Shown here: one piece after another, positions 1 to 6,824 of the stretch
Layout of the letters: every line of letters starts with the position of its first letter
Numbering within the stretch: the stretch's first letter is position 1
Source of the DNA: a bacterium
Lineage (GTDB): Bacteria > Zhuqueibacterota > Zhuqueibacteria > Residuimicrobiales > Residuimicrobiaceae
DNA length: 30,178 nucleotides
Assembly: GCA_012523655.1 (NCBI GenBank)
Contig: JAAYTV010000188.1
Location: 1 to 30,178, forward strand
Reading direction: 5' to 3'
Translations under genes and position numbers: made by a program
The notes under the pieces: model-generated
What the model was told of the DNA's origin: nothing
Databases searched by the model: none
What the model saw: the letters and a program-made list of their open reading frames with translations, nothing else

Positions 1-1
1 C

Positions 2-832
2 CTCGGCTGGCTGCCCGCTTCGATCAACGCCAAGTCCATCACTCTGTTCGGCGGACATAGTTCGCTGTGGAGCAACATGCTGACCAACCTTGGCCAGCGG
101 CAGGCCATGGTCTTGCTCCTCAGCCTCATCCCATTGCTCACGGCCATGATCACGCGGCCGGACTGCCGACTGTTAACCGCGTTGACTGTATGCGCGGTTG
201 TCGCCCATTTGGCGCTGGGCCGCTTCGGATGGGCGGACCGCTACGAGATATACCTCCTCGGCTTTGTTCTTTTCATCCTGGCGTATCTTTATGGCCCAAC
301 GCTGATGCAAAAACCGCTCTGGATTCCCGCCGGCGTTTATACCATCCTGACGCTGCCCTTTGCGCTAAACTGGCTGTACACTCCGCTGGGCTGCAACAAT
401 ATCTATCAACAACAGCATCAGATGGCACGGTTCATCAGGGACTATGTACACGCACCGGTGGCGGTGAACGATCTTGGGTGCGTGGCTTTTCATGCCGACC
501 ACTATATTTTGGATGTGTGGGGGCTGGCTTCGCCGGAAGTGCTGCAGTTAAAACGCCGTCAATCCTCAGCAGTGTGGCTGGACAGCCTGGCGCAACAGCG
601 TGGAATCGAACTGGCCATGATCTACGATCCCTACTTTCCGTTGCTGCCGAAAAAATGGGTCTGCATCGGCAAGCTGTTCCTCGGCCGCCGCAAAGTGACG
701 GCGGACCACGCTGTGGTCTCTTTTTATGCGCTCAATCCGGAGACCGCGATAAAGCTGCACACCCAACTGCGCCTGTTCTCCACCACCCTACCCGGAGGCG
801 TTGTGCTGGAAACGAAACCATTTACCCCATAA
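2..832 (+). CDS. Membrane glycosyltransferase-like protein (GT-C/family 39 type), C-terminal part
   Basis: The frame is open to the left edge, so the N-terminus and catalytic region lie outside the window and only about 276 residues are visible. Several hydrophobic segments are seen (for example around MVLLLSLIPLLTAMI and IYLLGFVLFILAYLYG), followed by a soluble C-terminal part. That part has the pattern VAVNDLGCVAFH...ILDVWGLASPEV, which resembles the periplasmic tail of bacterial polyprenol-phosphate-sugar glycosyltransferases, where a typical version reads NDIGAIGYF...VLDLAGLVSPE. The protein would then sit in the inner membrane and transfer a sugar from a lipid carrier. The visible part has no catalytic acidic residue that would confirm the family. 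The mscS-like gene follows after 26 bases, so the two are probably co-transcribed. Family assignment is by pattern memory and is moderate; that it is a membrane protein is secure. Confidence 0.7.
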   Translation, partial: LGWLPASINAKSITLFGGHSSLWSNMLTNLGQRQAMVLLLSLIPLLTAMITRPDCRLLTALTVCAVVAHLALGRFGWADRYEIYLLGFVLFILAYLYGPTLMQKPLWIPAGVYTILTLPFALNWLYTPLGCNNIYQQQHQMARFIRDYVHAPVAVNDLGCVAFHADHYILDVWGLASPEVLQLKRRQSSAVWLDSLAQQRGIELAMIYDPYFPLLPKKWVCIGKLFLGRRKVTADHAVVSFYALNPETAIKLHTQLRLFSTTLPGGVVLETKPFTP

Positions 833-858
833 CCTTTTCATCCTATGGTACCCGACTT

Positions 859-1674
859 ATGAAAAACAACGGCATTCTCGACACCATTAACACACTGATC
901 ATCGAAACCGAAGTCAAGCTGATCAGTTCTTTCATTCTGGTTCTGCTCATCTGGCTGTTGCGCAGCATTGTCCTGCGACTGCTATCGCAGCGCATTAAAG
1001 ACGAACGCACGCGCGAACTGTCGCGGCAGATCGTCGGCTACACCGCCTTTCTGCTTGGCCTGGTGCTGATCGGCCGGCTATGGCTGGAGGGATTTCAATC
1101 CCTCCTTATCGTACTGACTCTGCTATTCGCCGCTATGATCCTTTCCTTGAAAGAACTTATTCTGAACATCGCCTCCTGGAGCATCATCGCCTGGCGGCAG
1201 TTGTTCAAAATCGGCGACCACATCAGAATCGGCGAGCATTATGGGGAAGTGGTGGAGATGAACATGATCTACATCACGTTGGTCGAACTGGACGAAAAAC
1301 TTCCCTCTGAACCCGCCGGACATCGCGTCATCAAGATTCCCAACAATCTGGTGCTGACGCAGCCGATCGTGAACGACACCGAAGGCGCGCATGCGCTCTG
1401 GTATGAGATCAACGTGGCTCTACGCCTGGACAGCAACTGGCAGGCGGCCCGGGAGATGCTGGAACGGATCCTGCGTCAGCGCATGGCCGCTGCTGAAATC
1501 AAGAACCTGGAAGACGCGCCGCCGATTCAAGCGTTCGTCCGGGTGCACGCCGGCGCCATCCTGCTCACCGGCCGTTATTTTTGCAGTTCCGATCAGCAGC
1601 CGGAGATCGAAGAGGAGCTCTGGCAACAGATCCTGTCCGCCTTTCAACCGCACGAACAGATCCACCTCGTCTGA
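859..1674 (+). CDS. MscS-family small-conductance mechanosensitive channel
   Basis: This 271-residue protein is near the length of E. coli MscS (286). Three hydrophobic segments lie at about residues 21-41, 56-76 and 79-110; in the family the third lines the pore. The MscS beta-domain follows with the signature LFKIGDHIRIGEHYGEVVEM (about 116-134) and the family motif IPNNLVLTQPIVN (160-172). An alpha/beta C-terminal domain (about 180-265) completes the cytoplasmic cage. It would be an inner-membrane heptamer that opens under tension to release solutes on osmotic downshift. The start at 859 was chosen because the residues encoded upstream in the same frame overlap the preceding gene and look non-biological. 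No clear Shine-Dalgarno sequence is seen, which fits translation coupled to the gene 26 bases upstream. A weak terminator follows at 1711. Confidence 0.9.
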   Translation: MKNNGILDTINTLIIETEVKLISSFILVLLIWLLRSIVLRLLSQRIKDERTRELSRQIVGYTAFLLGLVLIGRLWLEGFQSLLIVLTLLFAAMILSLKELILNIASWSIIAWRQLFKIGDHIRIGEHYGEVVEMNMIYITLVELDEKLPSEPAGHRVIKIPNNLVLTQPIVNDTEGAHALWYEINVALRLDSNWQAAREMLERILRQRMAAAEIKNLEDAPPIQAFVRVHAGAILLTGRYFCSSDQQPEIEEELWQQILSAFQPHEQIHLV

Positions 1675-1710
1675 TCCCAAGCCCCTTCCGCCATCTACAA
1701 AGGGCCCACC

Positions 1711-1732
1711 GCCAGAATTTTGCTGGCTTTTT
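1711..1732 (+). terminator. Probable intrinsic terminator after the mscS-like gene
   Basis: GCCAG (1711-1715) and CTGGC (1723-1727) pair around a 7-base loop and are followed by TTTTTA. The stem is only 5 bp, so termination may be partial. It separates the mscS-like gene from the EF-G gene. Confidence 0.5.
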
Positions 1733-1796
1733 ATCTATTTTATGCTTAAATTACATTCTTTATTTTTCAACCCGTTAACTATTATTCGAGAACCCT

Positions 1797-3881
1797 ATGG
1801 CCATCGACTTGACCAAAATGCGCAACATCGGCATCAGCGCGCACATCGACTCGGGCAAGACCACGCTGACGGAGAGAATCCTCTACTACACCCAAAAGAT
1901 CCACGCCATTCATGAGGTCCGCGGCAAGGACGGCCACGGCGCAACCATGGATTCCATGGCGTTGGAACGCGAACGCGGAATCACCATCCAGTCCGCTTCC
2001 ACCAACGTGACCTGGAAGAATTACGACATCAACATCATCGATACGCCGGGCCATGTAGATTTCACCATTGAGGTGGAGCGCTCGCTCCGTGTGCTCGACG
2101 GCGCCATCCTGGTGCTCTGCGCCGTAGGCGGCGTGCAGTCGCAGACCATCACGGTGGACCGCCAGATGACGCGCTACAAGGTTCCCCGCATCGCTTTTGT
2201 GAACAAGTGTGATCGCATGGGCGCCAATCCGCAGCGGGTGGCCGATCAGTTGCATGATAAACTCAACCACACAGCCGCGTTGATGCAATGGCCGATCGGG
2301 CTGGAGAGCCGGTTCGAGGGGCTCATCGATCTGGTCACGATGAAAGCCTATTATTTTGACGGCGCCAACGGTGAACACATCCGCGAAGAGAACATCCCGG
2401 CCGAGCTGCTGCCTATCGCTCTGGAAAAACGGGACCTGTTGATCGATCGCGTGTCTCTATACGACGACGAGCTGGCTGAAGCATACCTCGAAGACCGCGT
2501 CACTGAGGATCTGATCTACCGTGCCGTGCGCAAGGGCACCCTGAGCCTGAATTTCATTCCCGTGTTTATCGGTTCTGCATTTAAAAACAAAGGCGTGCAA
2601 GCGCTGTTGGATGCAGTCATCAAATACCTGCCGTCGCCGAAAGAGATCGAGAACAAAGCCTTTGATCTGGACAACGACAATGCAGAGGTGGTGCTGCAAT
2701 CAGACCCCACTCTCCCGACCGTGCTCCTGGCCTTTAAACTGGACGACACCCGTTTCGGCCAGCTCACCTACGTGCGGTTGTATCAAGGCACGCTGCGCAA
2801 GGGCGATGAGATCTACAACCGCCGCTGCCAGAGAAAGGTACGCGTCGGCCGACTCATCCGCATGCATGCCGATGAGATGGAGGATATCTCGGCCGCCGAA
2901 GCCGGCGACATCGTCGCTCTGTTCGGCATCGACTGCGCGTCCGGGGATACCTTTACCGACAACACGGTGAACTATTCCATGTCCTCGATGTTTGTGCCGA
3001 CGCCGGTCATCTCGCTCTCCATCAAGCCGGTCGATAATAAATCCGGCGAAAACATGGCCAAAGCCCTGAATCGGTTCGTCAAAGAAGATCCGACTTTCCA
3101 GACGTTCGTCGATCCGGAAACCAACGACACCATCATCAAAGGCATGGGGGAGTTGCACCTAGAGGTCTATGTGGAACGGATGCGCCGTGAATATAACGTC
3201 CACCTGGAGACCGGCGCTCCGCAGGTGGCCTATCGCGAGAGCATTTCGCAGAAAACAAATTTCGATTACACCCATAAAAAGCAAACCGGCGGCGCCGGCC
3301 AGTACGGCCGCGTGTGCGGTATCATCGAACCGTTCCATCAGGGTGATTTTGAATTCATCGACGAAATCAAAGGCGGCGTCATCCCCACCGAATATGTCCC
3401 GGCCTGCGAAAAAGGATTCATCCAAGCGCTGCAAAAAGGGCCGCTGGTGGGCTTTCCCATCGTCGGCGTCCGCGTGACGCTCAACGACGGCAACTACCAC
3501 CCGGTGGACTCATCGGACATGGCGTTCCAGCAAGCTGCATTCGGCGCATTCCGGGAATCGTACCTCCGTTGCAAACCCATCATCCTCGAACCCATCATGC
3601 GCGTCGGAGTGGAAACCCCTCCCGAATACCAGGGCCAGGTGTTGGCCACCATCAACCAGCGCCGCGGCATGATCCTCAGCGCCACTGAGGATAAAGTGCT
3701 CACCGCCATCGAAGCGGAAGTGCCGCTGAGCGAGATGTTCGGTTATTCCACCGTACTGCGCTCCGCCACGCAAGGCAAGGCCGAATTCACCATGGAGTTC
3801 TCTCGATATGCCAAGGTGCCTGAATCGATCGCAGAAAATTTGAAAAAAGCTTTTCAGGAAAAACAAAAGCAACAAAAGTAA
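1797..3881 (+). CDS. fusA: Elongation factor G, organelle/spirochaete-like subtype
   Basis: This translational GTPase of 694 residues drives ribosomal translocation, the usual length for EF-G (about 700). Visible G-domain motifs are G1 AHIDSGKT (15-22), the switch I region ending RERGITI (58-64), G3 DTPGH (82-86), G4 NKCD (136-139) and G5 GSAFKNKG (about 259-266). Domains II to V follow, with the domain IV stretch GGAGQYGRV and the domain V stretch MFGYSTVLRSATQGKAEF. The P-loop with Ser-Gly-Lys-Thr-Thr-Leu and the KNKGVQALLDAV motif match mitochondrial EF-G1 and the spdEFG1 group rather than the common Asp-Ala-Gly form. No str-operon neighbours (rpsL, rpsG, tuf) are present, so this is a stand-alone copy and a second EF-G may exist elsewhere. 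The Shine-Dalgarno is weak (GAG about 9 bases before ATG). fusA is the family name; a subtype symbol would need a phylogeny. Confidence 0.95.
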   Translation: MAIDLTKMRNIGISAHIDSGKTTLTERILYYTQKIHAIHEVRGKDGHGATMDSMALERERGITIQSASTNVTWKNYDINIIDTPGHVDFTIEVERSLRVLDGAILVLCAVGGVQSQTITVDRQMTRYKVPRIAFVNKCDRMGANPQRVADQLHDKLNHTAALMQWPIGLESRFEGLIDLVTMKAYYFDGANGEHIREENIPAELLPIALEKRDLLIDRVSLYDDELAEAYLEDRVTEDLIYRAVRKGTLSLNFIPVFIGSAFKNKGVQALLDAVIKYLPSPKEIENKAFDLDNDNAEVVLQSDPTLPTVLLAFKLDDTRFGQLTYVRLYQGTLRKGDEIYNRRCQRKVRVGRLIRMHADEMEDISAAEAGDIVALFGIDCASGDTFTDNTVNYSMSSMFVPTPVISLSIKPVDNKSGENMAKALNRFVKEDPTFQTFVDPETNDTIIKGMGELHLEVYVERMRREYNVHLETGAPQVAYRESISQKTNFDYTHKKQTGGAGQYGRVCGIIEPFHQGDFEFIDEIKGGVIPTEYVPACEKGFIQALQKGPLVGFPIVGVRVTLNDGNYHPVDSSDMAFQQAAFGAFRESYLRCKPIILEPIMRVGVETPPEYQGQVLATINQRRGMILSATEDKVLTAIEAEVPLSEMFGYSTVLRSATQGKAEFTMEFSRYAKVPESIAENLKKAFQEKQKQQK

Positions 3882-3883
3882 CC

Positions 3884-3913
3884 TTGCATTGTAACAAGAC
3901 ATTTTTGTATATT
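3884..3913 (+). promoter_or_regulatory. Sigma-70-type promoter for the P-loop ATPase gene
   Basis: TTGCAT (3884-3889), an 18-base spacer and TATATT (3908-3913) lie just after the EF-G stop codon. The predicted transcription start is near 3920, about 29 bases before the ATG at 3949. This suggests the ATPase gene can be transcribed separately from EF-G. Confidence 0.6.
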
Positions 3914-3948
3914 GCCTTCGGCGATGAATGAAACCAGAGGAACCACAC

Positions 3949-4644
3949 ATGATCAAAGAAGAACTCATCAAACGCAGCCCCATCCGCATCCTCGAGCAAA
4001 CCCTACACGGCGGTTTGGGGCCAGGCCATCTGGGCGTGTTCGTTTCCAGAAAAGGTGTGGGTAAAACCGCCTGCCTGGTTCATTTCGCCACCGACCACCT
4101 GCTCCGCGGCCAAAAGGTTGTGCACATCTCCTTTTCCGATGATCCTCATCACATCGCCAACTGGTACAAACAGGTGTATGAGGAGGTGGCGGCAGCCTAT
4201 CAGCTTGAAAGCGCCAACCTGATCTTTGATGAGTTGTTGCGCGACCGGTTAATTTTACATTTTAAAAACAACGGCTCGAATCTGCTGGCGGTGCACAAAA
4301 ACCTGAACATCTATGTAAAACAGGGCGGATTCATTCCAAAGATGATCATTGTCGACGGAACCCATTTCGTCGAAAAGAGCCGGGCCGTCCTGCAGGAATG
4401 GCAAAACCTGGCCAAAGACTTTGACACCCAGATCTGGTTTTCTGCAACCCTGCCTGCGAATGCCGGCTCGGCTGCAGAATTTATTAAACCTTTCATCCAA
4501 TATTTCTCTGTGGTCATCGAACTGAACGCCCAACCGGATCATATCCAGTTGCATCTGCTCAAAGATCAAGACGCCACCTCCTGCGAAAAACTACGGCTCC
4601 GCCTGGACCCTAAATCACTGCTCATCTCTAATCGGCGGGTGTAA
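3949..4644 (+). CDS. P-loop ATPase of RecA/KaiC-like type, function unknown
   Basis: This 231-residue soluble protein has a nucleotide-binding loop SRKGVGKTA (33-41) and a Walker B-like strand MIIVDG (132-137, Asp136). The loop lacks the usual first glycine and has Arg34-Lys35 before GVGKT. That is closer to a deviant Walker A, but the rest of the protein looks like the KaiC/RadA/DnaB-C core: HISFSDDP after the second strand and IWFSATLP (162-169) in the sensor position. I do not recognise a named family. The start at 3949 was preferred over the in-frame ATG at 3928 because AGAGGAA (3936-3942) lies 6 bases before it, an ideal ribosome site. It has its own promoter at 3884 and converges with the tRNA-Arg unit downstream. 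A role next to EF-G in translation is only a guess from position. Confidence 0.8.
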   Translation: MIKEELIKRSPIRILEQTLHGGLGPGHLGVFVSRKGVGKTACLVHFATDHLLRGQKVVHISFSDDPHHIANWYKQVYEEVAAAYQLESANLIFDELLRDRLILHFKNNGSNLLAVHKNLNIYVKQGGFIPKMIIVDGTHFVEKSRAVLQEWQNLAKDFDTQIWFSATLPANAGSAAEFIKPFIQYFSVVIELNAQPDHIQLHLLKDQDATSCEKLRLRLDPKSLLISNRRV

Positions 4645-4724
4645 CTTCCCACCATTCCTTTTGTTACTGACTTTTCCACATTGCTGTAACTTTAGGCAAC
4701 AGCGCCTTACCCTTGATACTGAAA

Positions 4725-4750
4725 TAAAAAAAGCCTGCATGTGCAGGCTT
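4725..4750 (-). terminator. Intrinsic terminator of the tRNA-Arg gene
   Basis: AAGCCTGCA and TGCAGGCTT form a near-perfect palindrome at 4731-4750. Read on the minus strand it is followed by a run of T (4725-4732). The stem begins at the last base of the encoded CCA of the tRNA, so terminator and mature 3' end touch. The plus strand has no T-run after the hairpin, so it would not stop transcription from the convergent ATPase gene well. Confidence 0.8.
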
Positions 4751-4826
4751 GGCGCGCCCGGAGGGGCTCGAACCCCCAACCTTCTGATCCGAAGTCAGAA
4801 GCTCTATCCAATTGAGCTACGGGCGC
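4750..4826 (-). tRNA. tRNA-Arg (anticodon TCG)
   Basis: The acceptor stem GCGCCCG (5' end at 4826) pairs with CGGGCGC, followed by discriminator G and an encoded CCA (4752-4750). The D arm is AGCTCAATTGGATAGAGCT. The anticodon stem TTCTGA/TCAGAA encloses the loop CTTCGGA, so the anticodon is TCG and it reads CGA-type Arg codons. The T arm GGGGGTTCGAGCCCC is canonical. It is a single-gene unit with its own promoter and terminator. Confidence 0.96.
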
Positions 4827-4837
4827 GGCGAGGAATT

Positions 4838-4866
4838 AATTTACAATATTGCGCGAAGGAATGCAA
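4838..4866 (-). promoter_or_regulatory. Promoter of tRNA-Arg
   Basis: On the minus strand TTGCAT (4866-4861), a 17-base spacer and TAAATT (4843-4838) end 11 bases before the mature tRNA 5' end. The same -10 hexamer at the same spacing precedes the tRNA-Ser(TGA) gene (10537-10565), which supports both. Confidence 0.65.
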
Positions 4867-4901
4867 GCCCTGATTTTATCATCTTGCTTCTACGGACAGC
4901 G

Positions 4902-4976
4902 AAAAAAATGGCAGGACGTTAGTAGATGAGCGTCTTAGGGGGGTCGACGCTCAAAGAAGGAAACTAACGCCTGCCA
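4902..4976 (-). terminator. Long bulged hairpin with T-run: terminator or 3' structured RNA
   Basis: On the minus strand TGGCAGG-CGTTAGT (4976-4963) pairs with ACTAACG-(A)-CCTGCCA (4923-4909). This gives a 14-bp stem broken by one bulged base, followed directly by seven T (4908-4902). Inside, after an asymmetric internal loop (10 against 4 bases), a second 7-bp stem GAGCGTC/GACGCTC (4952-4946 with 4934-4928) carries an 11-base loop containing six consecutive C. The T-run makes it a good intrinsic terminator for the gene ending at 5025. It is much larger than termination requires, so a stable 3' RNA is possible. Confidence 0.7.
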
Positions 4977-4979
4977 ATA

Positions 4980-5009
4980 GAACAAACGCTTTTTTCAGCC
5001 CGTTTGTTC
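4980..5009 (-). repeat. 9-bp hairpin between the 5025-6599 gene and its terminator
   Basis: GAACAAACG (4980-4988) and CGTTTGTTC (5001-5009) are perfect inverted repeats around a 12-base loop. The element lies 15 bases after the stop codon of the upstream minus-strand gene and 3 bases before the large hairpin at 4909-4976. Together they form a two-hairpin 3' region. No T-run follows this one directly. Confidence 0.6.
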
Positions 5010-5024
5010 CACCCCACCCCTATT

Positions 5025-6599
5025 TCACTGTTTTTCTGCCAAATAGTTCTCTTCTGATTCAAGCCGGATGGGGCTCAATTGGCGAAGGCTGAATGTAAGC
5101 TCCGTTTTTATTTGCAGATAACCTCCTCGCCGCGTCGTGCCGGCGCTGGCTGGATTTTGTAAGCAGTATTTGTACTGCACCTGAACGCCGAAATTCCATT
5201 GCTGCGCTAAAGCCATGTTCACACCTCCGCCGGCCAAAAGGATTCCACTGGTGAACGACGGTCCACTCTTCCTTCTGGTGCTCAACATGCCCAGACCAAG
5301 AGAGAAATTGGGCTGTATCCGTCGATGCACAAGCAGGTCATAGCTGCCGATCAGATCAGCGAATATTTGCATGGTCGTCCGTCCACCCGGCCAGAGAAGC
5401 GGGGCTGCGCCCGCCGCGACATGCAGCTGAGTCCGCTGGGTTGACTGATAACGATAATGCACCTCGGAGAAAACCGGAATCCTGATCTTTTCAGCCATAT
5501 TGGGCTGTACTGTGCCGATGGCCACGCCTATGCCATGCCGGGCTGGCTGCGTTTGTTGCACCAGTTGCGGGCCGGCCGCTGTTTTTCTTCCTGGTTCAAG
5601 ACTGGTCAAAACGATCGCTGGTTCGGGGTGAGCCGACGAATTCGACTGGTTCAAGACCATTTTGCTTTTAATCAGATTTAATATATCCTCAAAGACTCGC
5701 TCCTCGTCCACATCAGCCCTGTTTTGGGCAATGACATTCATGGGCTTTCGGTCGCGCACTTGGATCGTCGCAGCATCCTCCGATAGTGCAGAAAACATGC
5801 CGGCCTCCGCTTCTACACTCACAGCTGCTTGGCTAGACGGCGGCTGAACAACAGCGGAAGCGAGCGGATCTCCGACGTGGACCACTGCAATCATCGAAGA
5901 CTCGGCGGGTTGCCTCGAAGGCGAGAGGGTCTCTGCTTCTATTACACTCGGTGTTTCCTTGGCTGAGGGTTGCAGTTGAGCGGTTTGTTCAGCCAGCGTC
6001 TGCGAGAGGACGTCCGCAATCATCCCAGAATCGGCGGGTTGCATGGAAGGCGAGAGGGCCTCTGCCCCTACTTGTGTGAGCAGCAGCGGAACAACAACGG
6101 CACTGAGTGGGGTTCTGATTTGAACATTCTCAATCGTCGATGCATTCACTATCTGGGCAATAGCCATGACCGCAGCCGCTTCTCCCTTCGTCGTTTTCTC
6201 TGTAAAGGCGGGGAACTCGCTGTTGACTGAGCAGCCGACTGGCGGAATCAGCTCCTGGTCCGGCTGATGTGGCGATACGTCTGTTAAGGAATCCTTTAGA
6301 GCGGACTCGACCTTTGTCTGCGCTTGTCTGACCCTGTTCGCAAATGCTGATGTTGTTGGTTTTGCCGCAGGGAGCGGACGCTTCTTTTGAGTAGGTTCAT
6401 CGGCGTGCATGGGCAAACAGGTTGCCTTCAGGGACTCTTCCGCGGTGTTGTTCTCCAGCGGAAAAGTGGCCGGCAGCGTAGCAGTTCCCGGAGAAGCAGC
6501 CTCCTTATGGACAATGAGGTGGTAGAGCGCCTGGCTTAAAAATAAACCCGCAAACAACAGGCACAAACCTACGGCTTTTGTGTATTTTTTTTTCCACAT
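5025..6599 (-). CDS. Membrane-anchored protein with long linker and C-terminal beta-barrel-like domain, unknown function
   Basis: The protein has 524 residues from the chosen start. A basic N-terminus (MWKKKYTK) precedes a hydrophobic stretch (about 7-30), either an uncleaved anchor or a signal peptide. A Pro/Ala/Ser/Glu-rich, probably disordered linker (about 35-360) follows. The last 150-160 residues show alternating aromatic/hydrophobic strands (FSEVHYRY, FSLGLGML, WNFGVQVQYKY, LQIKTELTFSL), as in small outer-membrane beta-barrels. If the N-terminal segment is a true anchor, the linker would cross the periplasm and join both membranes, an architecture also met in Bacteroidetes anchored-barrel proteins. 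The linker contains an in-frame duplication (see 5887-6066). Start: ATG at 6599 with a purine-rich upstream run; ATGs at 6659 and 6743 are also in frame, but the latter leaves almost no room after the glnS terminator for a promoter. I recognise no named family. Confidence 0.7.
   Translation of the reverse strand: MWKKKYTKAVGLCLLFAGLFLSQALYHLIVHKEAASPGTATLPATFPLENNTAEESLKATCLPMHADEPTQKKRPLPAAKPTTSAFANRVRQAQTKVESALKDSLTDVSPHQPDQELIPPVGCSVNSEFPAFTEKTTKGEAAAVMAIAQIVNASTIENVQIRTPLSAVVVPLLLTQVGAEALSPSMQPADSGMIADVLSQTLAEQTAQLQPSAKETPSVIEAETLSPSRQPAESSMIAVVHVGDPLASAVVQPPSSQAAVSVEAEAGMFSALSEDAATIQVRDRKPMNVIAQNRADVDEERVFEDILNLIKSKMVLNQSNSSAHPEPAIVLTSLEPGRKTAAGPQLVQQTQPARHGIGVAIGTVQPNMAEKIRIPVFSEVHYRYQSTQRTQLHVAAGAAPLLWPGGRTTMQIFADLIGSYDLLVHRRIQPNFSLGLGMLSTRRKSGPSFTSGILLAGGGVNMALAQQWNFGVQVQYKYCLQNPASAGTTRRGGYLQIKTELTFSLRQLSPIRLESEENYLAEKQ
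5887..6066 (-). repeat. In-frame 51-bp direct repeat in the linker of the anchored barrel protein
   Basis: Positions 5887-5937 and 6016-6066 match at 44 of 51 bases with a period of 129 bases (43 codons), so the reading frame is kept. The encoded pair is ALSPSMQPADSGMIADV and TLSPSRQPAESSMIAVV. This points to a past duplication that lengthened the linker. Confidence 0.8.
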
Positions 6600-6761
6600 C
6601 TTTTTCTTCTCTCTTACTCCCCTGGCGGCTTGGTCAAGCCAAATACGTTTTTGTTTCATTCGAGTAACAAAATCGATCGTTCGGTAACACGGGGTCTTGT
6701 TTATTAAGTTATTATCCGACCTCACTCGTCTCTGCACCAGCATTCAGGCAAATAGCATACC

Positions 6762-6793
6762 AAAAAAAAAGGATGTCCGTGGGACATCCTTTT
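6762..6793 (-). terminator. Intrinsic terminator of glnS
   Basis: GGATGTCC (6771-6778) and GGACATCC (6782-6789) form an 8-bp stem with a 3-base loop. On the minus strand it is followed by nine T (6770-6762), and A/T pairs extend the stem. It lies 31 bases after the glnS stop codon. Confidence 0.9.
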
Positions 6794-6824
6794 CAGCTGG
6801 CAGTCAAAACTGTAAATCTTGTAA

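Noticed and set aside
67..858. Extended N-terminus for the mscS-like protein in the same frame
   Set aside because: It overlaps the upstream membrane-protein gene, has a Pro/Arg/His-rich composition typical of an off-frame reading, and the MscS fold starts at the ATG at 859.
4909..4976. The long hairpin as an integron attC site
   Set aside because: GTTAGT and ACTAAC resemble parts of the R boxes, but neither arm fits the GTTRRRY / RYYYAAC consensus, and no integrase or cassette array is present.
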